Positions 1 to 7,788 of a stretch of DNA of 24,244 bases are shown in pieces. The first letter of the stretch is position 1. Every line of letters starts with the position of its first letter. The translations under genes and the position numbers were made by a program. A model generated the notes under the pieces. That model was given only the letters and a program-made list of their open reading frames with translations, ran no database searches and was not told where the DNA came from. The stretch lies in the NCBI GenBank assembly GCA_964528595.1, contig CAZGTM010000052.1, forward strand, positions 1 through 24,244, in the 5' to 3' direction. The DNA comes from CAYFKJ01 sp964528595 (GTDB lineage Bacteria; Pseudomonadota; Alphaproteobacteria; UBA2966).

Positions 1-53
1 AAGCCAACCCGATCCTAACATCCGGGCTGGACTAGTTTTCGGGGGGCAGGTCA
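1..53 (+). mobile_element. Probable right end of an IS3-family insertion sequence (truncated by the window edge)
   Basis: The stretch at 28-53 ends in GGGGGGCAGGTCA. Read in reverse it begins TGACCTGCCCCCC followed by GAAAA and a GTCC-type segment, which resembles the terminal inverted repeats of many IS3-family elements (5'-TG...CA-3' ends). The 27 bases to its left would then be the last part of the element, but they are too short to recognise the transposase tail. The opposite end lies outside the window. Recognition rests on the terminal motif alone, so confidence is moderate to low. Confidence 0.4.
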
Positions 54-129
54 ATAAGCGAGCAGGACAAAATTCCGCGTCTTGCCTCCAGTGAAGAGCT
101 GTCGCGGACGGCCGATCTAGTGAACCGCG

Positions 130-206
130 AATGTCCGCTGTTGGCTAAGATCGGAAGTTCAAGAGCCTCCTCGAGGACGGTCGCTTCCACCCTAAGAGCG
201 GACATT
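130..206. repeat. Degenerate intergenic palindrome, two units
   Basis: AATGTCCGCT at 130-139 is the exact reverse complement of AGCGGACATT at 197-206. Inside lie GGAAG (153-157) against CTTCC (184-188) and the palindrome TCCTCGAGGA (168-177), so the segment could fold as one long hairpin. It can also be read as two units of about 30 bp, each with arms of the form AATGTCCGCT/AGCGGACATT around a 10-base spacer. Similar arms recur at 4378-4453, 6190-6240 and 7997-8026. An outer 10-bp inverted repeat (59-68 and 220-229, CGAGCAGGAC/GTCCTGCTCG) brackets the element. No gene is seen in 54-292. Confidence 0.6.
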
Positions 207-292
207 CCGAGCGCTGAAGGTCCTGCTCGTACCCTTTGACCTCAGCCTCCTAATCTACCAGCAGCTGCTGCAGATTTGGTTGCTCCAGCACC

Positions 293-805
293 CTACTCAG
301 AAGCGTCTTCAAATTCATCGGCAAAGTCCGGATAGGTGGCAAGGATTTCAGTCAGTCCTATGTAGCGCCCATCATGAAAAGAGCGAATGTCGGTATATCG
401 TTCCCGCGCCATTTCTGGACCTCCGGCGCGGTGGATGTGAAAGCAAGCCATGAAAATCGGCTCCGCCCCTTCGCGCTGACAGGTCTCGCAAGCGGCATGG
501 GAAACTGGTCCGTAGCGGCTTGAAATGACGCCAGCCGCCGGTGCAACCGAACAGATTTCGCATATCAATTCGCCGTCCGTGCCCCGGCTTTTACGTTTTT
601 CCAGCCAACCGCCGATCTTTATCAGGGCGTATCCGGGCAGCAGGGCAATGAGGATACTGGCGAATGTGAGCAGGTATGATGAGGTTAGATATTCGACTAG
701 CGCCGGCAAGCCGTCGGCGACGGCGAGAGACACGTAGCCGGCGACAAAAAACATGACGGTGGCGAGCAAAATGCCCCAACCAAGAAGCTTAATATATCTG
801 TACAT
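293..805 (-). CDS. Small membrane protein with two CxxC pairs, unknown function
   Basis: The 170-residue protein has two hydrophobic segments near residues 8-30 and 44-65. A basic stretch and a soluble C-terminal half follow, with two CxxC pairs (C82/C85 and C106/C109), the pattern of a small zinc- or metal-binding knuckle. The acidic tail ends in several Asp/Glu. I chose ATG 805, giving MYRYIKLLGW, over the in-frame ATG at 907 because the extra 34 residues are Arg-rich, low-complexity and overlap the next gene. The ribosome site before 805 is weak. I do not recognise the family. The membrane anchor plus Cys pairs would fit a small regulatory or chaperone-like protein, but no function is assigned. 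Confidence 0.55.
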   Translation of the reverse strand: MYRYIKLLGWGILLATVMFFVAGYVSLAVADGLPALVEYLTSSYLLTFASILIALLPGYALIKIGGWLEKRKSRGTDGELICEICSVAPAAGVISSRYGPVSHAACETCQREGAEPIFMACFHIHRAGGPEMARERYTDIRSFHDGRYIGLTEILATYPDFADEFEDASE

Positions 806-851
806 ATCATTCCGAGGCCTAGGCAGATTATGGAGGGTCGCACGCCGCCGC

Positions 852-1052
852 CTATCTCGATCGTGCCGCGCCCCGTTTTCCTCCGCCGAAGTGGCCGGCA
901 TTCTCATTCACCCGCAAGCCCTTGATTGAACCGGGTCCCGGGTCGAATTGCCCAGGCCGGATCGGCTTGGTCTGGTCGGCGTTGGCTTCGCGTTTTTTTA
1001 CCTTCTGGGCTCTTTTTCTCTTTGCCCGTTCCCGGGCCTTGGCTTTGGTCAT
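852..1052 (-). CDS. Small basic conserved hypothetical protein (66 aa)
   Basis: The 66-residue product begins MTKAKARERAKRKRAQKVKK. It has a Lys/Arg/Ala-rich N-terminal half and a Gly/Pro-rich second half containing RPGQFDPGPGSIK, and it ends in GGKRGAARSR. ATG 1052 is chosen over the in-frame start at 1097 because GAGG sits 6 bases upstream of it. From memory, short proteins with this layout (basic helix followed by an RPGQFDPG-like motif) recur in alphaproteobacteria, which supports a real gene. The function is unknown. High basicity would suit nucleic-acid or ribosome association, but that is inference. It lies 46 bp upstream of the minus-strand membrane protein gene and could share its transcript. 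Confidence 0.65.
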   Translation of the reverse strand: MTKAKARERAKRKRAQKVKKREANADQTKPIRPGQFDPGPGSIKGLRVNENAGHFGGGKRGAARSR

Positions 1053-1166
1053 GTTTGCCTCTGTTTGCCAATTTGATTTATGGGAATTTGAAATCAACTT
1101 GGGATCTTACACAGCTTGGGCCAATTCAAGTTTAATGTCCCTGCATAAATTTACGCCCCCGCGACT

Positions 1167-2502
1167 TCACAAGACAGATTGTGCGTCACGGTAGCTCTGC
1201 TCCAAGGGGCTATGTGGAAAGAAAATAGCGGCGGCTGCCGCAGCCGCAAATAGCCATGAAGCGACATGGCCGAGATAGATGCTGAGCCCTCTTTGGGCTT
1301 GCCTCACGACATCATTGGCGAAGTGGTTAAGCCAAATTTCCGTTCGGGCTTTATCGCGCGCTTCATATTCTTGGATAGCCTGCCCGAGGTCGGGGAAATC
1401 CTGCGTTTCTTTGTCCGCGCCAATCTCAGTTATCCTCATTGTGTACCAGGCGGTGATGCCTCCCTCGGGAGTCTCGGAAAACCTTGGGAAGACCGGTTCA
1501 GGTCGCTGGTCCTTTTTCCAGAGGTCGGGAAGGGAAGGTTCGAGAACGAGCGCTCGGGCCAGACCGACGACGTCGACCGCGCCGCTGGCCAGGGCTTCCT
1601 CCGCCTGCGTGCGCGTTTTGAATCCGCCCGTCTGCATCAGGGGTTTGGTGGTCACCGTGCAGGCACGCTTGGCAAATTCGGTGAAATATGGCCCACGGCC
1701 CGCACCGTCAGAGGCGGCCTTTGCGCCGGGAAAGTATGTCCCACCGCTAATGTCGATCAAGTCGATCGAAGAGCCGTTCAACGCCGTCACTACCTCAAGT
1801 ACGTCGTCTTCGATCAACCCGCCCTCTAGTTGGTCCGAGGAATTGAGTTTTACGGCGATTGGAAAATTTTGGCCCGACGGCGGCGCGGGTTGCTTCGATG
1901 GTTTCCAGCAATAGCCTCATACGATTGGCGATTGTCCCGCCGTACTCATCACGATGTTTGTTGAATAAGGGCGACAGGAATTGGCTGAGTAGAAATCCAT
2001 GCGCCGCGTGAACTTGCACTCCGCCGAAACCAGCCTGTTGCGCCAACCGCGCGGTTTCTGCAAACGCCGAGGGCACCCGATGAATGTCGTCTATTGCCAA
2101 TTCCGCGCAGCGCAGACCAGGCAGGTCGAGAGCGCTCGGCCCTTTGGGAGCGCAGGTTGGCGCGTAGGCCAACGCCCCGGCGTGGCCAAGTTGCAGCCAG
2201 AGCAGAGTGCCGTTTTCGCCACCCCGTCGTGCAAGTTCCCGGAATCGGCCAAGATCGGACGCTTTGTTGAGCACCAGATTGCCGGGCTTTTCAGCGTAGC
2301 CGGGCCCGCCCTGTACCTCACCGATAATAGATACGGCCACCCCACCTGCGGCCCATCGCAGATGCAGCCTGTTCTGCTCACTTGTCCGATGGCCGGTTCC
2401 GTCGCCCAAGGAATCAGACATCGCCGATTTCGCAATTCGGTTTTTCAGGGTTATGCCGCAAGGCAGTTTTAGCGGCACGAATAGAAGTTCATGTTGTTGC
2501 AT
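1167..2502 (-). pseudogene. Old-yellow-enzyme family NADH:flavin oxidoreductase, frameshifted
   Basis: Two overlapping frames together give one FMN-dependent ene-reductase of the OYE/2,4-dienoyl-CoA reductase class, which uses NAD(P)H to reduce activated C=C bonds. The N-terminal frame (from ATG 2502) has the opening LKLPCGITLKNRIAKSAMSD, the substrate-pocket motif HAAHGFLLSQFLSP and the following DEYGGTIANRMRLL. The C-terminal frame carries the FMN-phosphate region (MQTGGFKTR, GLARALV). The frames join at the run AAAATTTT (1863-1870). One base too many turns the expected PIAVKLNSSDQLEGG into a frame that ends after about 20 unrelated residues. Removing one base gives about 444 residues, somewhat long because of a C-terminal extension with an Ala-rich hydrophobic patch. 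A homopolymer sequencing error is as likely as true inactivation. A palindrome lies just upstream (2535-2549). Confidence 0.85.
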
Positions 2503-2534
2503 TCAAATATCCGCCATAAAACATTCCCAATGTA

Positions 2535-2549
2535 TTTTGGTAACCAAAA
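2535..2549. promoter_or_regulatory. Palindrome TTTTGGTAACCAAAA upstream of the ene-reductase gene
   Basis: This is a perfect 7+1+7 inverted repeat in the 61-bp gap between the cyclase gene end (2564) and the ene-reductase start (2502, minus strand). It lies 33-47 bases before that start, where an operator is expected. It is AT-rich against a GC-rich background. No regulator gene is adjacent. Ene-reductase genes are often controlled by HxlR-, MarR- or TetR-type repressors that bind such dyads, but which one acts here cannot be told. Confidence 0.5.
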
Positions 2550-2563
2550 GAAAATGCTTCTCG

Positions 2564-4297
2564 TTACTGTTCGGGCAGCCTGGCGGCGCGCAGGCCTTGC
2601 ATGACATGGTCCCAATCGCCGTCCCGTTTCAGCGGCCAAGCCCTCATTTCGCCGAGCGTAAAATCGCTACAGCTTTTCAGCAGGCGGGCGGCATGGGCTT
2701 GCGCCAGGCCGTAGATTTGCAGATGAGCTGCCGCGCTTATCATTGGCAACAGGATACGAGGTACGTTTTTTTCCCGCTGATCGACGATTTGACCCCACGT
2801 CAAAACCTCGTCATGTCGCCCGGACAGCAACAGGCCGAGCATGAGATCCGCGGCGTTGCCTGCGAACAGGCGCAGTCCTTTTAGCGGCTCGATCGCTTTC
2901 AGGGCCAGGCTCACCCCTTCATCGACCTGTCCGGCATAAATCATGGCGGCGGCGAGGTCCATTTGCCCTTGGGCATAATGCGGCGAGGTTCTGAGCGATT
3001 GCTCGGCGGTAAACAATGCCGCGGCAGGATCATCATCTAGATCGAGCAGCGCCGTGCACAACATGGCATGGGCGAAGTCACCTTGCGGATTGAGCCGCAC
3101 CGCTTCACGCAGGAAACGCATGCCCTGAACACGATCTTCCGGCGCCGGGCTGCGCCAGCCGCATTGGGTTTCCACCATGCTGGCCATGCCCGCCATCGCC
3201 AGGGCGCTATGTTCTTCCGCATCGCGTTCCAGGACGATTTTCAGCAGGCGGCGGGCCTCCAGCCATTCTTCAAGCATGAGGCCCGACAACAGGCCGCCGA
3301 CATGAACTTTGATTATTCCGCTGTCCTGCTCTTCCATCGGTAGATCCGGTTTTTCCAACGCGGAAGCTTCGTAGGAAAAGGCGCCAAACCGGATAGAGGT
3401 GCAAATCCGAAGTCCCAGATCGTCTTCCGCCTCGAACAAATCCGCGATCACGCCATCGAATTTCTCGGCCTTGATCAACTCCTGGTTCTTCTGGTCAACC
3501 AGGCGTACGGCGACCCGGTAGCGCGTGCCGACGGCTTGCATTGTTCCCTCGACCAGCATGTCGGCTGTATCGCTGTCGGTGCGGAGCGACAGGCCCGCGA
3601 TTGGCAAGCGCTGCCAGGATGGCTTGGTTCACACCTTCGCAGAGAAGTTCCGCCTGTTCTCCGCTGCCGCTCAGCTCCAGACCGTCGAACGCCAAGCCTA
3701 TTTTCCGTTGTTGGCCGGTTGCCTTTTTGCCGTCGTTGCCGGTTGCTTGTGTGCCGGCATCGCGCACCGAGGAGGCCGCTGTCGCCGGCTCGGATTTTGA
3801 CAGGACCGCATAGACGCTGACCGACGCGGACACGTTTTTACCTGCTGTTCACCCCGGTCCTCGAACGTGGCGTCAATGCGATTGCGGACTTGTTCATGGA
3901 CGCTGCCGGAAACGCTAATTTCGCCGGGATCGGCAAGAGCCTCAATGCGGGCGGCGACGTTTACGCCTTCGCCGTGGATATCCTCGCCGTCGTCAATGAT
4001 GTCGCCAAGATTGACCCCCATGCGAAAATCCAGCGGGTTCGAGGCCAGATCGGATTGCATGGAGTTGGCGCAATTGACGGCATCTTGAACCGTCGCAAAT
4101 TCGACGAGAAAACCGTCACCGGTCAGCTTAACAATCTTGCCGGAAAAGTTTTCAACGTTGGGCTTAATAACTTCTTTGCCCGCGTCTTGCCAGGCGGCAA
4201 CGGTGACATCGGTATCCTGTTCCATAAGTCGCGTATATCCCGCTACATCAGCAGCAAGAATACCGGCAAGTCTGCGTTGAACCTCCCGACTGGCCAT
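2564..4297 (-). pseudogene. Class III adenylate/guanylate cyclase with C-terminal TPR-like region, two frameshifts
   Basis: Three overlapping frames make one protein. The N-terminal frame (ATG 4297, preceded by GGGAAGG) is a class III nucleotide cyclase domain: LAADVAGYTRLM with the first metal Asp, VKLTGDGFLVEF with the second, and GEGVNVAARIEALADPGEI with the Asn/Arg pair. A linker and an effector part follow, with about seven helical TPR-like units near 2600-3250. Frame break 1 is at the T run 3835-3839, where one base is missing: EQQVK should continue NVSASVSVYAV. Frame break 2 is near 3600-3625, where QAILAALA should continue into LPIAGLSLRTDSDTAD. The in-frame ATG at 4369 adds a non-homologous leader and is rejected. 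Many rhizobial and rhodospirillal genomes hold families of such cyclases. Either the gene is dead or the assembly has errors at homopolymers. Confidence 0.8.
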
Positions 4298-4377
4298 GGC
4301 CTTCCCTACAGCGACCGTATTCCCGGTCATCTTAGGGAATACTGATCTGATAGCAATGAGCCAAGGCAAGAAGGAGC

Positions 4378-4453
4378 AACGTCCGCTAGGGATCGTTTTC
4401 TGACCAAATCAATAAGCCAAAAATCGTCGGTTTACCGCCGTTAAGCAGACATA
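4378..4453. repeat. Degenerate intergenic palindrome, related to 130-206
   Basis: AACGTCCGCT (4378-4387) and AGCAGACATA (4444-4453) are imperfect reverse complements, 7 of 10 matching. Their spacer is 56 bases, against 57 in the element at 130-206. This looks like an older copy of the same family. It fills part of the gap between the divergent cyclase gene and the ectoine-synthase-like gene (4298-4535). No clear promoter was recognised in that gap. Confidence 0.4.
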
Positions 4454-4535
4454 CTTTCGTACGCAGATTTACTTCGCTTTCTAGCCACAACCGGACTTCC
4501 ACCAAAATTACCGCTACAACATCTAGGAGGATATT

Positions 4536-4925
4536 TTGTTTTCGGAAAAACTAATGATTGTTAAATCGAAAGATGATGTCGTCGGGACGAAGGGCGACGC
4601 CCGAGGTGACAAGTGGCATAGCTTACGCCTCCTGCACGAAGAGGACGGCATGGGCGTGACCTCGACCGACAGTATCCTTGAGGCCGGGTTTCAAATGGAC
4701 TTGTGGCAAAAGAACTATCTTGAAGCCTGCTACTGTCTTGAAGGCGAAGGTACGGTCGAGGAACTCGACACAGGAACGGTCCACATCATTGGACCGGGTA
4801 CCTTGTACGCGATGAACGATCATGACCGGCATCGGATTCGCGCAAACACTCGCATGCGCGTCGTCTGTACGTTTTTTCCCGCACTCACGGGCCACGAAGT
4901 GCACGATGCCGATGGGTCGTTGTGA
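4536..4925 (+). CDS. ectC: Ectoine-synthase-like protein (EctC family), solitary
   Basis: EctC enzymes are small cupin-fold, iron-dependent cyclases that close N-gamma-acetyl-diaminobutyrate to ectoine, a cytoplasmic compatible solute. From the internal Met (ATG 4554) the sequence aligns in register with EctC. Glu57 (in NYLEACYC), Tyr85 (in GTLYAM) and His93 (in DRHRIR) fall at the known iron-ligand positions, and the ending LTGHEVHDADG matches the family. The TTG at 4536 is taken as start because AGGAGG (4525-4530) lies 5 bases before it, adding 6 residues. Most EctC proteins begin at the MIV equivalent, so ATG 4554 remains possible. The usual HYKNHLE motif reads LWQKNYLE here, a substitution near the substrate pocket. 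No ectA, ectB or ask_ect is in the window. Orphan EctC proteins are known; the substrate is uncertain. Confidence 0.85.
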   Translation: MFSEKLMIVKSKDDVVGTKGDARGDKWHSLRLLHEEDGMGVTSTDSILEAGFQMDLWQKNYLEACYCLEGEGTVEELDTGTVHIIGPGTLYAMNDHDRHRIRANTRMRVVCTFFPALTGHEVHDADGSL

Positions 4926-5180
4926 GCAGGCGCTCAAACATTAATGATCGCGCGCTTTCTGACAGATACGCTGCTAGTAGCGGTAGATGATTGCGAGCCC
5001 CACCAATGTCGGTGGTGGCCAAGAACGGACCACTCGAAGGTTGCTCATTGATCGGGATCAGAATCGTTTATTCCCCGCTCTAGACATATCATCGGCAAAT
5101 TGAGGCTTAGACGGTTGAGGGGATTTCAATGCATCCAAATATGAAGTTGTGTAGATTGCTCTGAAGGCGGATGGAAAAAC

Positions 5181-5810
5181 ATGAATACAGCTCGTCGGCA
5201 AGCGCACTGGCAGAATGTCTACCAGACCAAGGACGAGCGTGCGGTAAGCTGGTTTCAGGAAAGCCCAGAGATTTCGCTCGACTTGATCCGGGCAGCGGGA
5301 GGGCACGCCGGAACTTCGATCGTTGACATTGGCGGAGGTGCATCCCGACTTGTTGATGCTTTGCTCGATGCCGGGTTTATGTCCATCACTGTGCTTGATC
5401 TATCCGAAGAGGCGCTAAGGGCATCGAAATCCAGGCTTGGCGCGCGCAAAACCGGTGTCAATTGGGTCGTAGCCGATGTTACGTCATGGCAGCCTTCAAG
5501 GACCTATGACGTTTGGCACGACCGAGCGGCGTTTCATTTTTTAACCGACCCGGGCGATCAGGCGGCCTACGCCGAACGTATCCAAAATGCCGTCAAACAG
5601 GGCGGGCATGTCATCATTGGAACGTTTGCCCTGGATGGTCCGGAGCGTTGTAGCGGCCTGCCTGTTGTTCGGCACGATGCGGCCAGTCTCGGGCAGATGC
5701 TTGGCACCTCGTTTGATTTGATAGATAGCCGGAGCCACGATCACCATGCCCCTAGCGGCGTAATTCAAAAATTCCAGTTCAGCCAATTTCAACGCAGACC
5801 GGAAAGATGA
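5181..5810 (+). CDS. Class I SAM-dependent methyltransferase
   Basis: The 209-residue protein has the Rossmann-type methyltransferase core. Motif I is IVDIGGGAS (47-55), the acidic end of strand 2 is VLDLS with Asp73, VVADVTSW is near 96-103, and VWHDRAAFHFLTD is at 111-123, followed by the GGHVIIGTF strand. The length suits a single-domain small-molecule methyltransferase with an N-terminal cap reading HWQNVYQTKDERAVSWFQ. That cap is typical of a widespread group annotated only as class I methyltransferases, some near the thiopurine/tellurite type. The substrate cannot be read from sequence. Gaps on both sides (4926-5180, 5811-5967) show no other gene, so it is probably transcribed alone. 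The start ATG has only a loose purine-rich stretch upstream. Confidence 0.85.
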   Translation: MNTARRQAHWQNVYQTKDERAVSWFQESPEISLDLIRAAGGHAGTSIVDIGGGASRLVDALLDAGFMSITVLDLSEEALRASKSRLGARKTGVNWVVADVTSWQPSRTYDVWHDRAAFHFLTDPGDQAAYAERIQNAVKQGGHVIIGTFALDGPERCSGLPVVRHDAASLGQMLGTSFDLIDSRSHDHHAPSGVIQKFQFSQFQRRPER

Positions 5811-5967
5811 CATCAAGTGGCACCTGACAATTACATACGTCAGATTCGGGTTAACAACTGCCATTTTCTATGGTTCGAGATCGAGAATGTTCAACGCAAC
5901 TAAGCGGACCTCGTATCGAAAAGGATCAGTTCTTAGTGGCTAATCGTTCCCCCGACAGTTCCTCTAA

Positions 5968-6130
5968 CTAGTCACGCTTGGCGATGAGAAAATAGGTCTG
6001 CATCTCCATTTTCCCTTTGACCGCGATTTTACCGCGCGACTCGCACTCGAAACTCGACCGCAGTCGTTGATACGTGCTTTCGGTCAATTGGATGCAGTCC
6101 TCGACAACTTGCGACTCCAAGTGTTGACCA
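5968..6130 (-). pseudogene. Remnant of a class III cyclase catalytic domain (C-terminal tail)
   Basis: The minus-strand frame ending at 5968 reads HLESQVVEDCIQLTESTYQ, then FECESRGKIAVKGKMEMQTYFL. This is the last part of a class III adenylate/guanylate cyclase domain: the region after the Asn-x3-Arg motif, then the ERG-x-I-x-VKGKG strand and the TYFL end. Homology starts near 6130. The frame continues upstream to a Met at 6162, but those residues are unrelated and the two metal-binding motifs are absent. It is therefore a gene fragment, not a functional short protein. It differs from the tail of the frameshifted cyclase at 2564-4297. Confidence 0.7.
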
Positions 6131-6189
6131 ACGTGGGAGTGAAGACATCCGTTTTGGGTCATTTCCGGACTTAGCTGACCGCCCTAAGA

Positions 6190-6240
6190 ATTGTCCACTA
6201 AACGCCCCAAAGCAGACTTGGATGCTTGAAACGTCCGCTT
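6190..6240. repeat. Degenerate intergenic palindrome, related to 130-206
   Basis: ATTGTCCACT (6190-6199) and AGCAGACTTG (6211-6220) are decayed arms of the AATGTCCGCT/AGCGGACATT family around an 11-base spacer. A further left arm, AACGTCCGCTT, follows at 6230-6240. The rest of the gap between the cyclase remnant and the caspase-like gene (6241-6456) shows short open frames on both strands, but none with recognisable content. Confidence 0.45.
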
Positions 6241-6456
6241 AACGCAGGAGAACAGTCATACATTGGTATGCCGTTGAACCGCCGCTAATAGCCACGAGCA
6301 GACGCGTTCGCTTTCCTCAGGTCTCAGCCGCTTTTCTGCGTAGAACGGCCACCAAAATGTAGAAAGCAATATGTCAGGGCGTCGATCAAACATTGAACAA
6401 TGGGTGTTTGGCGAGTTCGCCACGGACCTCTCGGTGCCTATCAAGCCGTGGACCGC

Positions 6457-7788
6457 TTATCGACGCTTCGCGAGCTCCGGTGCTAGGATTGTAGCGGCCT
6501 CACCGGAGATGCTCGCTTTCTGCGTTCGTCCGAATCGGCGGCGCGCCTGGTAAGACATCTCCCGGTCAAGATATTTGCCGACTTCCGCCAGTGATACTTG
6601 ACCATCGCCATCGCCATACCTGCCGCCGTCCGCCGCACCGTATAGTGCCTCCAGTAGATGTTTGGTGAAGAGGCCCATTTGGGCATCCTCGTCCCAACTG
6701 GCAAGTTGATCTCCTTGGGCGGCGGTTAGCGTCACCAGTCCGGAACCTCCCTTGGGAGACTTTGGAACAACGCTGATTCCCGAGGCCGCCCGAATTACCA
6801 TCCCCTTCGGCGTTTCACCCGAGAAACAGGCATCGATGAAAACGCGTACGGACTTGGCTGGCAACATGCCCAGGTTCCGGTAGAGCGTTGCCATGGAATA
6901 GCCGGTAATTTCAGCCCGGTTGGCATCGCCGTCGATAGGCAGCAGATAAGCGCGCTTGTCCTTTAGCCCTGGCACCCCATGCCCAGAATAGAATACGACG
7001 ACGTCCGAATCGCCCGGCCGTATCCAGTCAAATAGCTTTCCTTCATGGGTCTTGTCGTTGCCAAAAACGGCTTCAAGTTGGGTGCCCGTGGCGTCACGGA
7101 GGTCAATTACGTTACCCTCGCGATAGCCTAGGCTGTTGATTACGAAACGCTTCATTGCTTCAGCATCATTGTGGGCGAACGAGACTTCAGGAATTTTCCC
7201 GCCGTATGCTTTGTTGCCGATTATTACGGCAACGGCGTTGGGGTTGGTTTGATTTGTCCGGTTGGTCGGAAAGGCGGGAAGCTGGGGCGCCGTGGTAGAG
7301 GCAAGCCCTTTCCCCTGAGATTGGGCCGCTGAAGTGGTTGGACTGGATTTCTCGGCGGGCTTCGGAGGCGGTTCTGCGCTGGCCGTTTCCGTTCGCCAGT
7401 TCCTCGCCCTTCGTTGAGCGCTTTGGAGTTGTTCGCTGGTCATTAATTTGGCGACCAACTTCAAATCTTCCTTGGCATAGGCGTAACCGTTCTTCCCGGC
7501 GATAGAAAACCAAACGTAGGCCAATTCCAGGTTTCGCGGAACGCCGCGGCCAAGCTTGTACATGACGGCAATGCTCTTTTGCGCATCGGTATGGCCCCGT
7601 CGGGCCATTATGTCCAGTTCGGCAAAAGCGGTCTCATAGTCGCCGGCTTCATACGCCCTCATTGCGGAATTCATGTCGGCGAGGAGCGGGCTCACAGCCG
7701 CGGAAAGTAGCGCCAGGGCCATAAAACCGGTTGGCAAAAATAGTCTTATTGTCGACGAATATTTTCCAGACAATCCGCGTGGGACCAT
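6457..7788 (-). CDS. Exported caspase-like peptidase (C14 family) with SEL1-like repeats
   Basis: The 443-residue protein starts at ATG 7788, preceded by GGGGGAGG; an in-frame ATG at 7866 lacks such a site. A signal peptide (hydrophobic 15-33, likely cut after LLA37) leads to SEL1/TPR-like helices (about 40-118, including AYEAGDYETAFAELDIMARRG), a Pro/Ser-rich linker (135-180) and a caspase p20-like domain (184-430). The catalytic pair is His270 in FYSGHG and Cys321 in FIDACFSG. A GDGDGQVSLAE stretch (392-402) resembles an EF-hand loop lacking its first Asp. These are bacterial orthocaspase-type proteins, presumed Arg/Lys- or Asp-directed proteases; SEL1 repeats usually bind partners. Export would place it in the periplasm or outside. 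No partner gene is adjacent, and the substrate is unknown. Confidence 0.85.
   Translation of the reverse strand: MVPRGLSGKYSSTIRLFLPTGFMALALLSAAVSPLLADMNSAMRAYEAGDYETAFAELDIMARRGHTDAQKSIAVMYKLGRGVPRNLELAYVWFSIAGKNGYAYAKEDLKLVAKLMTSEQLQSAQRRARNWRTETASAEPPPKPAEKSSPTTSAAQSQGKGLASTTAPQLPAFPTNRTNQTNPNAVAVIIGNKAYGGKIPEVSFAHNDAEAMKRFVINSLGYREGNVIDLRDATGTQLEAVFGNDKTHEGKLFDWIRPGDSDVVVFYSGHGVPGLKDKRAYLLPIDGDANRAEITGYSMATLYRNLGMLPAKSVRVFIDACFSGETPKGMVIRAASGISVVPKSPKGGSGLVTLTAAQGDQLASWDEDAQMGLFTKHLLEALYGAADGGRYGDGDGQVSLAEVGKYLDREMSYQARRRFGRTQKASISGEAATILAPELAKRR

Noticed and set aside
852..1097. Upstream start at 1097 for the small basic protein
   Set aside because: The ATG at 1052 has a GAGG at the right distance and the extra 15 residues look unlike the rest.
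4993..5022. CCACC/GGTGG hairpin between the ectC-like and methyltransferase genes as a terminator
   Set aside because: The stem is only 5 bp and no T run follows.
6256..6444. Minus-strand open frame of 62 codons between the cyclase remnant and the caspase-like gene
   Set aside because: No ribosome site, no recognisable motif, and it overlaps other short frames in a gap of decayed sequence.
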